64,000 nt of DNA from Aurantimonas aggregata (GTDB lineage Bacteria; Pseudomonadota; Alphaproteobacteria; Rhizobiales; Rhizobiaceae), in assembly GCF_010500835.1 (NCBI RefSeq), contig NZ_JAAAMJ010000007.1, positions 122,499 to 186,498 of the forward strand, in the 5' to 3' direction. Below the pieces are notes generated by a model. That model was not told the DNA's origin. It saw only the letters and a list, made by a program, of their open reading frames with translations, and did no database searches. A program made the translations under genes and the position numbers. Below, piece by piece: positions 9,281-20,700 of the stretch (the stretch's first letter is position 1; every line of letters starts with the position of its first letter).

Positions 9281-9454
9281 ATGGCCGTCGGATACGGACC
9301 GATCATCGTCGTCCTGGTCTTCCTTGCGCTGATCGCGGTCATGCCGGTCTGGCCGTTCTCGCGGCAGTGGGGATACCGGCCGAGCATCGTCCTCGGCATC
9401 ACGTTCACCCTGATCGCGGTCTTCGTGGCGATCGGCGGGTTTGGACCTCCCTAG
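9281..9454 (+). CDS. DUF3309-like membrane micro-protein
   Basis: This 57-residue protein starts at an ATG with AAGGAG 6 nt upstream. It is a double-hydrophobic-segment polypeptide (GYGPIIVVLVFLALIAVMPVW, then PSIVLGITFTLIAVFVAIGG) linked by an aromatic turn, SRQWGYRP. The turn parallels WGYGPSG in the next gene, so the two look like diverged paralogs. DUF3309 proteins are small alphaproteobacterial membrane proteins of unknown function. Confidence 0.6.
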   Translation: MAVGYGPIIVVLVFLALIAVMPVWPFSRQWGYRPSIVLGITFTLIAVFVAIGGFGPP

Positions 9455-9503
9455 CGGCTTCGCGCCTTCTTAACCGAATTTCGGCCGCCGCGGGATAGAG
9501 GAC

Positions 9504-9529
9504 GGAACCGCGGGTGCCGTTCAACGGTT
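9504..9529 (+). promoter_or_regulatory. Candidate EcfG promoter of the DUF3309 gene
   Basis: GGAAC (9504-9508) and GGTT (9526-9529) are separated by 17 nt, near the EcfG consensus GGAAC-N16/17-CGTT. It lies 43 bp upstream of the 9573 start codon, in a position suitable for a short leader. Confidence 0.45.
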
Positions 9530-9572
9530 TGTGATCGACATTATCGTCAGGTCACGGAACGGACAGCGACCC

Positions 9573-9731
9573 ATGAGTCTCGGTACCATCCTTCTCATCA
9601 TCATCATCCTGCTCCTCGTCGGCGCGCTTCCGACCTGGGGCTATTCCGGCGGCTGGGGCTACGGCCCGTCGGGCATCCTCGGCGTGATCCTGGTGATCAT
9701 CCTGGTCCTGCTGCTGCTCGGCCGCATTTAG
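9573..9731 (+). CDS. DUF3309 family micro-protein
   Basis: This 52-residue protein reads MSLGTILLIIIILLLVGALP, then TWGYSGGWGYGPSG, then a second hydrophobic stretch ending LLLLGRI. This is the canonical DUF3309 layout: a TM helix, a Gly/Trp/Tyr turn, and a second TM helix. The ATG at 9573 matches the family start; an upstream in-frame start would add 14 polar residues. The gene follows a paralog 118 bp upstream and has its own GGAAC-type promoter candidate. The family has no known function. Confidence 0.8.
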   Translation: MSLGTILLIIIILLLVGALPTWGYSGGWGYGPSGILGVILVIILVLLLLGRI

Positions 9732-9737
9732 CCGGCC

Positions 9738-11000
9738 CTAGAGGGCAAGATGGTCGGCGTGGCCTGCGGGCTGCTCCGGCCGGACCCGGTCGGCGTTGCG
9801 CACCAGTGGCGTCATGACCAGGAGGACGCCGAGCAGGGCGGCCAGCGTCAGGAACACCGTCGAAAAGCCGAAGCGCTCGGCAGCGAACCCCACTGCCGAC
9901 GGTGCGAACAACGCGCCCGAATAGCCCAGCGTCGTCGCGATCGAGATGCCGACGCCGGGCTTCAGCCCCGGCAGGTTGCCGGCCGCCGAGAAGGCGACGG
10001 GCACGACGTTCGCCAATCCCATCCCCATGACCGCAAAGCCCGCCAGTACCCAGACCAGCTCTCCGGACAGCGCGATCAGGCAGAGGCCGCTCGAAGCGGT
10101 GAACAGCGAGACGACCAGCGTCCGCACCGAGCCGAAGCGGTCGCGCAGCGGATCGCCGACGAAGCGGAAGAGCGCCATCGCCGCCGAGAACGCCGCGAAG
10201 GCGAGGCCAGAGGCCGCGACGTCGACGCCGAGATCCTGGCGCAGGAACAGCGCGCTCCAGTCGATCGCGACGCCCTCCGGAAAGAACGCGAACAGCGTGA
10301 AGACGCCGATCGCCAAGGCCTTCAGCAGGGCCGTCCGGTCGCGCCGGGCAGCCTCGGCGAAGCCTGCGAACCCGCTGGTCGGCACCCCGGTGCTGGCGAT
10401 GGGCAAAGCTCGGTCGTCGAGGCCGAAGCGGTCGACCGGCCACAGCAGCGCCAGCGTCACGGCGCCGACGAACAGCCCGTGGCCCTGCGCCCCGAGCGCG
10501 GCGATCAGCGGCCCGCCAGCGGCCGCCCCGGCAAAGCCGCCCAGCGACCAGAAGCCGTGGCACGACGACATGATCGCCTTGGCGCGGGTCTTCTCCACCG
10601 AGATCGCGTTGGCGTTCATCGCGACATCCATGCCGCCCAGCGTCATGCCGAAGAAGAAGGCCGCCGGCACGGCGAAAGCGGTCGAGGGTGCAAAGGCGAG
10701 GAAAGCCAGCGCCGCAGCCAGCAGCAATTGCGTCGCGAGGGTCGGACGCTTCGACCCGCTCTTGCTGATGACGACGCCGATCAGCGGCATCGCGGTCAGC
10801 GCACCGAGGCCGAACACGAGGATCAGGAGGCCAAGGGCAGATTCGCTGTAGCCGAGCCGCGCCGCCAGCACCGGCACCTGCGGCGCCCAGCTGCCGAGCA
10901 CGAAGCCGTTGACGAGAAAGGCGATCGACACGGCGAGACGCGGGCCGGGCGCGGAGATGCCGGCCCTGCGCCGGGTGGCCGGCTGCTCGCCCGCCGTCAC
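9738..11000 (-). CDS. MFS transporter
   Basis: This is a major facilitator protein with 12 predicted hydrophobic segments (about 420 residues from the GTG at 11000; an in-frame TTG at 11069 would add 23 unconserved residues). The first segment reads VSIAFLVNGFVLGSWAPQVP. The region after TM2 (ARLGYSESALGLLILVFGLGALTAMPL) and the central loop fit the YbjJ-type MFS subfamily, which includes putative sugar or drug efflux proteins. The substrate cannot be deduced. It converges on the DUF3309 gene with only 6 bp between stop codons. Confidence 0.8.
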   Translation of the reverse strand: MTAGEQPATRRRAGISAPGPRLAVSIAFLVNGFVLGSWAPQVPVLAARLGYSESALGLLILVFGLGALTAMPLIGVVISKSGSKRPTLATQLLLAAALAFLAFAPSTAFAVPAAFFFGMTLGGMDVAMNANAISVEKTRAKAIMSSCHGFWSLGGFAGAAAGGPLIAALGAQGHGLFVGAVTLALLWPVDRFGLDDRALPIASTGVPTSGFAGFAEAARRDRTALLKALAIGVFTLFAFFPEGVAIDWSALFLRQDLGVDVAASGLAFAAFSAAMALFRFVGDPLRDRFGSVRTLVVSLFTASSGLCLIALSGELVWVLAGFAVMGMGLANVVPVAFSAAGNLPGLKPGVGISIATTLGYSGALFAPSAVGFAAERFGFSTVFLTLAALLGVLLVMTPLVRNADRVRPEQPAGHADHLAL

Positions 11001-11163
11001 TGCAGCGATCCAGGTGTGCGGGTCATGGACGGACTCTTGGGTTAACGCGTCGGGGCAGCGCCCGTGCAATAGCGGAGTTGCCTAGCCGATATCGTGTTGG
11101 CAGTACGGCGTCGATGGGGCGGGCGGTCGAATAGGCGAGGGCTGCTCTCTTGTTAAGCTGTCA

Positions 11164-11700
11164 TCACTCGGTGTCGCCGGTCAGCAGCTTCCTGACCGTC
11201 CCGATCGGCAGGAACAGTCGCGACGGGTTCGACGGCAACGGCATGAAGCCGAAGCCCCGATAGATGCGGCTGCGTCGAGCGACTTTCTCCGGATCGCCAC
11301 AGTCCAGCACGTCGAGCAGGGCGACGGCGAGGCCGAGCTGTTCGGACGCCGCGGCTATACGGGACAGGGCGTCGACCAGAAGATCGCCGCCGTAGCCCTT
11401 GCCCTGGTAGCGGGCGTCGACCCCGATCATGGCGATGAAGGCAGCGGGGATGCTGCCATGGCCGGGTCGGTTGCGCGCGAAGGCGGTCGGCAGATCGCTG
11501 TAGGTCACCGCGTGGGCGTTGATGGCATGAAAGCCGATCAATTCGCCGGCCGGGCCAATCATCACCCAGGTCCGCAGATTGTCCGACCGGGTCAGCTTCT
11601 GCGCGGTCCGGCGGAAGAAATTGTCCACTCGCTCGACGCCGCTCGAGAAAGCCGAGCGATCGTGCCGCGCCGGATCGAGCGGCTCGACGGTGAAGCTCAC
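11164..11700 (-). CDS. tacT: GNAT toxin of a TacAT-type toxin-antitoxin pair
   Basis: This is a 178-residue GNAT acetyltransferase with a GTG start. It begins FTVEPLDPARHDRSAFSSG, where TacT/AtaT-type toxins have 'PL...DFxCG', followed by LDNF-like VDNFFRR. The acetyl-CoA loop is DARYQGKGYGGDLL and the C-terminal YxxxGF motif is YRGFGFMPL. Family members acetylate aminoacyl-tRNA and stop translation. Its start overlaps the antitoxin stop (GTGA), the usual coupled arrangement. Confidence 0.85.
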   Translation of the reverse strand: MSFTVEPLDPARHDRSAFSSGVERVDNFFRRTAQKLTRSDNLRTWVMIGPAGELIGFHAINAHAVTYSDLPTAFARNRPGHGSIPAAFIAMIGVDARYQGKGYGGDLLVDALSRIAAASEQLGLAVALLDVLDCGDPEKVARRSRIYRGFGFMPLPSNPSRLFLPIGTVRKLLTGDTE

Positions 11701-12005
11701 CGCGACAGCACGCTCCGCTGATGGCGCGCGACAGCCAGACGCAGCTTCTCCGTCGGCTCCGGCGGGCTGTCGAGCGCTGCGAAGAAGGCAGCATGGTCGA
11801 TTGGATCGAGCGTCGTGCGCTCATGCGCGGCGATCGTCTCCATGGCGGCGCGGTAGGCGGCACTCATGGTGAAGGTCGAGTCGTCGACGCCGGACAAGGC
11901 CGCCGCGCGCTGGATCGTTTCCTTGATGCGCGGCTTGGCGCGGAAGTTCATCCGCTCGGTGTTGCGCTCGTCCACCGTACGGGTCTCGTCATGAAATGCT
12001 TCCAT
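11697..12005 (-). CDS. tacA: DUF1778 (RHH) antitoxin, TacA-type
   Basis: This 102-residue protein has an N-terminal ribbon-helix-helix pattern (ERMNFRAKPRIKETIQRAAALSGVDDSTFTMSAAYRAAMETI) typical of DUF1778 antitoxins. Its C-terminal tail (LDPIDHAAFFAALDSPPEPTEKL) should neutralise the GNAT toxin. The ATG at 12005 was chosen: AGGGA lies 8 nt upstream, and the longer frame would start inside the operator palindrome. It is translationally coupled to tacT and presumably autorepresses through the adjacent inverted repeat. Confidence 0.85.
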   Translation of the reverse strand: MEAFHDETRTVDERNTERMNFRAKPRIKETIQRAAALSGVDDSTFTMSAAYRAAMETIAAHERTTLDPIDHAAFFAALDSPPEPTEKLRLAVARHQRSVLSR

Positions 12006-12033
12006 CGACGGTCCCTGCCTTTCCCGCATCTGA

Positions 12034-12062
12034 GAAATGTACGCCACTAAGGCGTACATTTC
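12034..12062. promoter_or_regulatory. Palindromic operator of the toxin-antitoxin operon
   Basis: This is a perfect inverted repeat: GAAATGTACGCC, a 5-nt spacer ACTAA, then GGCGTACATTTC. It sits 29 bp upstream of the antitoxin start. Dyad operators next to the start are typical for RHH antitoxins, so TacA (or TacA-TacT) binding is inferred. Confidence 0.7.
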
Positions 12063-12113
12063 AATTCAACCTCGGTTGGCAAGCCGCGGGTCCGTTATGC
12101 GCGCCCGGCGCGT

Positions 12114-15575
<3,462 letters not shown>

Positions 15576-15685
15576 GCAACATTCCCCCTTTGCGCTTGGG
15601 CCCGCTTATAGAAGCTTTCCACAGCCGCTCAAGATCGCGCCAGAAGTGGCGTTTCGCAAGTGCGAACAGTAGGGGGCGTGCTGCT

Positions 15686-16570
15686 TCAGCGGTTGCGGAT
15701 CAGCGGGACGCGGTCCGGCCAGTCGCCGACTTCCTTTTCACGCACGAAGGTGAACAGGCCCGAGACCGCGACGAGGGTCATGCCGGCCAGCGACAGGGCA
15801 TCGGGATACTCGCCGAAGAAGCTGGCGCCGATGATCGTCGCCCAGACGATCTGGCTGTACTGGGTCGGCGCCACCCGCGCGGCCGGGGCGAGGCGCGTGG
15901 CGAAGACGATGAGCAGGTGGCCCATCCCGGCGCAGACCCCGCCGAGGATCAGGATTGGCCAGAGCCCGTGATGCGGTGTTTCGTAGTCGGGGATCATCAG
16001 GACGCCGTTGACGAGGATCGCGGCGACCAGCACCGCGCCGATCAGGGTGATGCGCCGCTCCGACGGGCCGAGGACGCGCAAGACGATGACGGTAACCGCG
16101 CCGCAGATGGCGACGCCCAGCGCGGCGAAATGGCCGGGCAGCACTTCCCGAAAGCCAGGGCGCACCACGAGCAGCACCCCGACGAGGCCGCCGAGGACCG
16201 CCAGCCAGCGCCGCCAGCCGATCCGCTCCTTGAGCACGAGCCAGGAGAACACCGTGACGAACACCGGCAGCAGGAAGATCAGCGCGTAGGCTTCGGCCAG
16301 GGGCAGGGTGGTGAAGGCGACGACGCCAAGGATGCCGCCCAGCGTGCCGCTGGCCATGCGGATGGCCAGGAGGCCCGGCCGGTTCGGCACGAAGACGTTG
16401 CGCCAGTTGTCCTCGGGTCGCTTGGTGAACAGCGCCGGCAGAAGCGCAAACAGCGAGACGTAGAAGCCGATCTCGAAGATCGGCAGGCGATCGCCGACGC
16501 CCTTCAGGGCGGCATCGCCGCACGCGAAGGCGAAGTAGGAGGCGAAGGCCAGGAGGATGCCGGCTTGCAT
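15686..16570 (-). CDS. EamA/DMT family transporter
   Basis: This is a 294-residue, ten-helix inner-membrane protein made of two EamA repeats. Repeat 1 begins GILLAFASYFAFACGDAALK and ends near LVLKERIGWRRWLAVLGGLVGVLLVVRPG. Repeat 2 ends with FFGEYPDALSLAGMTLVAVSGLFTFVRE. The E-R/E-Y landmarks preceding the last helix of each repeat are the EamA hallmark. Metabolite efflux is typical of the family; the substrate is unknown. It ends 110 bp before the pyc start on the same strand. Confidence 0.85.
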   Translation of the reverse strand: MQAGILLAFASYFAFACGDAALKGVGDRLPIFEIGFYVSLFALLPALFTKRPEDNWRNVFVPNRPGLLAIRMASGTLGGILGVVAFTTLPLAEAYALIFLLPVFVTVFSWLVLKERIGWRRWLAVLGGLVGVLLVVRPGFREVLPGHFAALGVAICGAVTVIVLRVLGPSERRITLIGAVLVAAILVNGVLMIPDYETPHHGLWPILILGGVCAGMGHLLIVFATRLAPAARVAPTQYSQIVWATIIGASFFGEYPDALSLAGMTLVAVSGLFTFVREKEVGDWPDRVPLIRNR

Positions 16571-16705
16571 GGGAGTTCGCTCGTGGCGGCGGGAGTCCGT
16601 CGCCTAGGACGGCCGGCGGCGACTGCGCAACCGAAATCGTCGGTCGCCAGCGATCCAGCTGTACGATTCGGGATGGTCGGGTCAGAAAAACGAACCCCAG
16701 ACGCG

Positions 16706-16780
16706 AAAAAAGGCAGCGAGGGGGGAGCTGCCTTTTTCCGTCTGCATTGCGATCGAGGGGGGATGATCGCTTGGGGGTGT
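16706..16780 (-). ncRNA. Candidate small RNA with anti-Shine-Dalgarno loops
   Basis: On the minus strand two hairpins follow one another. The first is GCGATC/GATCGC (16770-16749) with loop ATCCCCCCTC. The second is GGCAGC/GCTGCC (16732-16712) with loop TCCCCCCTC; it is flanked by A5/T5 pairs and ends in TTTTTT, a Rho-independent terminator. Paired hairpins exposing C-rich loops are characteristic of alphaproteobacterial anti-SD sRNAs (alpha-r14/'cuckoo'/CcsR-like). The 5' end near 16780 is inferred from the promoter candidate, giving a ~75-nt RNA. It ends 136 bp before the EamA start, so an attenuator role for that gene is the alternative. Confidence 0.6.
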
Positions 16781-16786
16781 CTTAAG

Positions 16787-16811
16787 AACACACGTCGAAA
16801 AGAAGGGTTCC
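16787..16811 (-). promoter_or_regulatory. Candidate EcfG promoter of the sRNA
   Basis: On the minus strand GGAAC (16811-16807) and TGTT (16790-16787) are separated by exactly 16 nt. This is the same spacing and -10 form as the candidate upstream of the PepSY gene. Transcription would start near 16780, just before the first C-loop hairpin. Confidence 0.5.
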
Positions 16812-17023
16812 CGAAAAAATCGACGGCATCGAAATATTTTTCGCAGGGTCGTTATCTCGTATTCCGAGAGGCATCGGGCGTGTTCCAGACGCCGGTCCAT
16901 TGTGAAAGGCTTTCCCTGCTTCCTAAGGGTGACAGGGACGCTTCGATCGGTGCATGGTGCAACTGTTCTGTGAGCCGGTCTGCCGGGCCGGCGTCGGTGA
17001 ATGCGCTGCGGGAGGGGTGGGTG

Positions 17024-17632
17024 ATGGCAGGTTTCATCGAAGCCCGATCAGGGCGGCACTACGCGTCGGGCTGGCCTGCACGGCTGATCGTGCGGGGGCA
17101 GTCGGAAGCACGCCGGCTCTTCGCCGCGATCGACCCGACGCATGTGCTCTCCCTCAAGGCACCGGGCCTCAGCTATCTCGGGCCCCGCGACCTCGCGCCG
17201 GACCGTCATCTCATCCTTAAACTCGACGACGTCGACGATCCGGCCGCCATCGCTGCGCCGAACCGCGAACACGTGGCGGCGGCGCGCGCCTTCGCCGACG
17301 GGTTGCCGGCCGATTCGCGGCTGCTGATTCACGGGCTGCAGGGCGTCGGCCGCGCGCCGGCCATGGCCATCGGCCTTTTGGCCGCGCTGCTGCCGCCGAA
17401 CGAGGCGGTGGCGGCGGCCCGCGCCGGCTGCAGCCAGCCGCCCAGTCCGAACCGGCTCCTGATCGCTTTGTTCGACGAGGAGCTTGGCCTCGGTGGAGCG
17501 TTGGTCGAGGCCTGCAACACGCGCTTCGTGCCAGGCTCCGGCACGCTGCGGCGGCGGGGCGACCAGACCTCGACGAGCTTTGCCTTCGACATGCTCGAAG
17601 GCGGCGAAGCGTCGACCGACGAGGCGCCATAG
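17024..17632 (+). CDS. Tyrosine-phosphatase-like protein lacking the catalytic Cys
   Basis: This 202-residue protein starts at an ATG with GGGAGGGG upstream. The fold pattern matches rhizobial PTP-family proteins: 'THVLSLKAP' strand, 'DRHLILKLDDVDDPA', then the P-loop position and 'PNRLLIALFDEELGLGGALVEA' at the C-terminus. At the P-loop, where active enzymes have H-C-x5-R-S/T, this protein reads HGLQGVGRA. The nucleophilic Cys is Gly and the following Ser/Thr is Ala, so phosphatase activity is not expected. It may be a binding pseudo-enzyme. It lies 114 bp upstream of the helicase gene on the same strand. Confidence 0.65.
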   Translation: MAGFIEARSGRHYASGWPARLIVRGQSEARRLFAAIDPTHVLSLKAPGLSYLGPRDLAPDRHLILKLDDVDDPAAIAAPNREHVAAARAFADGLPADSRLLIHGLQGVGRAPAMAIGLLAALLPPNEAVAAARAGCSQPPSPNRLLIALFDEELGLGGALVEACNTRFVPGSGTLRRRGDQTSTSFAFDMLEGGEASTDEAP

Positions 17633-17746
17633 CAAGGCCCGGCTGCGGCATCTCGGTGTCAGTCCGGTCGCAACCACCGGCTCGAACTTGCGAATCGGGC
17701 GCCAAGCCTTTTCCAACGGCCCGGCAATCCCACATAGGCGGGACAG

Positions 17747-20700
17747 ATGACCGAGCTTCGCCCCGTCCACGAGACCGTCCGCTTTGATGGGACAAACGTC
17801 ACCGCGGTGCTGGGTCCCACCAATACGGGCAAGACCTTCCTCGCCATCGAGCGGATGGTCGCCCATTCCTCCGGGACGATCGGCCTGCCGCTTCGCCTGC
17901 TCGCCCGCGAGGTCTACCAGAAGGTCTGTGACCGGGTCGGCGTCGGCGCCGTCGCGCTGATCACCGGCGAGGAGAAGATCAAGCCGCCGAACGCGCGCTA
18001 CTCGGTCTGCACCGTCGAGGCGATGCCGCGCGATCCGGGCACCGCCTTCGTCGCCATCGACGAGGTGCAACTGGCGAGCGATCTCGAGCGCGGCCACGTC
18101 TTCACCGACCGCATCCTGCACGCCAGGGGGCGCGAGGAAACGCTGCTGCTTGGCTCGTCGACTATGCAGGGCGTGCTGCAGCGGCTGCTCAAGGGCATGA
18201 ACACGGTGACCCGGCCGCGCCTGTCCAATCTTGTCTATGCCGGCTCCAAGAAGATCACCCGCCTGCCGCGACGCACCGCCATCGTCGCCTTCTCGGCCGA
18301 GGAGGTCTACGCGATCGCCGAGCTGATCCGGCGCCAGCGCGGCGGGGCGGCGGTGGTGATGATGGGCGCGTTGTCGCCGCGCACCCGCAACGCCCAGGTC
18401 GAGCTCTACCAGTCGGGCGAGGTCGACTTCCTCGTCGCCACCGACGCGATCGGCATGGGACTCAATCTCGACGTCGACCATGTCGCCTTCGCCCAGGACT
18501 GGAAGTTCGACGGGTTCCAGTACCGCCAGCTGACACCGGCCGAATTCGCCCAGATCGCCGGCCGCGCCGGCCGGCATTTGCGCGACGGCACGTTCGGCGT
18601 CACCGGCAAGGTCGATCCGCTGCCGCAGGAACTGGTCGAGGCGCTCGAGGCGCACGCCTTCCAGCCGGTCCGGGTGCTGCAGTGGCGCAGCCGCGACATC
18701 GACTTCGCCTCGATCGACGCGCTGCGGCGCAGCCTCGAGGTCCTGCCGCCGTCGCCGTCGCTGTCGCGATCGCTGCCGGCCGTCGACCAGCGGGCGCTGG
18801 AATTCCTGTCGAAGGATTCGGCGGTCGCCGACCGGGCGACGACCCCGGCGCGGGTCGAGTTGCTGTGGGAAGCCTGCAAGCTGCCTGACTACCGCCGCAT
18901 CGCGCCGGCCCAGCACGCCGAGATCATCGCCACGATCTATGCCGACCTGACCAGCCGGGGCCACGTCGCGGAAGACTACATGGCGGCGCAGGTTCTGCGC
19001 GCCGACCGGGCCGAAGGCGACATCGACACGCTCTCGCAGCGTATCGCGGAGATCCGGACCTGGACCTATATTTCGCACCGGCCGGGATGGCTGGCCGATC
19101 CGACACACTGGCAGGAAAAGACGCGGGAGGTCGAAGACCGGCTTTCCGACGCCCTTCACGACAGGTTGACGAAACGCTTCGTAGACCGCAGGACAAGCGT
19201 CTTGATGAGACGGCTGAGAGAGAATGCGGTGATGGAAGCTGAAATCGGCAGCGACGGTACGGTGGTGGTCGAGGGCCACCCTGTCGGGGAGCTGCAGGGA
19301 TTCAGGTTCACCCTGGACGGCCGGACCGAGGGTACGGACGGCAAGGCGGTGCGCGCTGCGTCGCAGAAGGCGCTGGCCGGCGAGTTCGAAAAGCGCGCCG
19401 AGCGCTTCGCCAATGCGCCGAATGGCGACCTGGCGCTGGCCTCGGACGGGCTGGTGCGCTGGCTGGGTGCGCCGATCGCGTCGCTGACGTCCAGCGACGA
19501 CGTGCTCGCGCCGAAGGTCGTCCTGCTCGCCGACGAGCAGCTGACCGGTCCGGCGCGCGACAAGGTCGCCTCGCGGGCAGAACGCTTCGTCACCTACCAG
19601 GTCTCGACCGTGCTGAAGCCGCTGGCGGACCTGAAGTCCGCCGAGGCGTTGCAGGGCACGGCAAAGGGCATCGCCTACCGACTCTACGAAAACCTGGGCA
19701 CGCTGCAGCGACGCGAGGTCGCCGAGGAAGTCCGCGCCCTCGAACAGGACGCGCGGGCCGCGCTGCGGCGCTGCGGCGTGCGCTTCGGGGCCTACCACAT
19801 CTTCGTGCCGGCACTGATCAAGCCGGCCCCGGCGGCGCTGATCACCCTGCTCTGGGCGATCAAGAACGACGGGCGCGAACGCCCCGGCTATGGCGAAGCC
19901 ACGCATCTCCTGGCGACGGGCCGCACCTCGGCCGTTGCCGACGCGACCTTCGATCCGGTTTTCTACGGCCTTGCGGGCTATCGTCTGCTCGGACGGCGCG
20001 CGGTGCGGGTCGACATCCTGGAGCGCCTCGCCGACCTGATCCGCCCGGCCCTCGCCTGGAAGCCCGGCACCGGCAAGCGGCCGGAAGGCGCCTATAACGG
20101 CGCGCAGTTTTTGGTGACGCCAGCCATGATGTCGATTCTCGGCGCCACCGCCGAGGACATGGAAGAGATCCTCAAGGGTCTCGGCTACCGGCCGGAAGGC
20201 ATGGAGGCGCCGGCTATCGAGGCCGAACTGCAGCGGCTCGATGCCGAGGCCGTCGCGGCGGAAGCTGCAGCGAAGGCGGAAGCGACCCGCAAGGCCGCGG
20301 AGGCAGCTGCCACGGCAGACGCCCCGCAGCCCGAGCCGGCCGAAACGACGTCTGCCGACGAGAATCCAACGGAAGCGGCGAGCGACACGGTCGCCGTGGC
20401 CGGGGATGCGCCCGAGCCAGCTGCGCCAGCGGTGGAGCCGGAAGCGTCGGTCGGTATTGTCGCCGACGAGGACGCCGGCACTGCGCTGCCAGCCGACGAA
20501 CCCGCGGCTGCATCGGCTGACGTGGCGGAGAGCCCGGCCGAATCGACGCCGCCTTCGAACGATGAGACCCCGGCCGTCGCGAACGATGCCCCGGCTGCAG
20601 CGACCCCCGAAGTGGCCGCCCTGGTCGAGGAAGCCGTCAGCGCGCTCGAGGAAAACGTTGCGCCGGCAGAAGAAACTGCGCCGGCAGAAGAAACCGCTGT

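Larger units (their letters stand above)
16571..17023. other. 453-bp non-coding region holding a predicted sRNA
   Basis: The stretch lies between the divergent EamA and phosphatase-like genes. It is AT-richer than its surroundings and has no credible protein frame. It contains two G-loop hairpins (read on the minus strand as C-loop hairpins), a GGAAC-type promoter candidate and a U-tract terminator; these are listed separately. Confidence 0.6.

Noticed and set aside
16866..16884. A second GGAAC on the minus strand upstream of the sRNA
   Set aside because: No GTT-type -10 occurs at 16 or 17 nt (GGAA/GAAT instead).
16790..17023. Possible small protein MIAWGCLKNTRRKEG... upstream of the phosphatase-like gene
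   Set aside because: No conserved motif and it overlaps the predicted sRNA promoter. The frame is simply continuous with the downstream gene.
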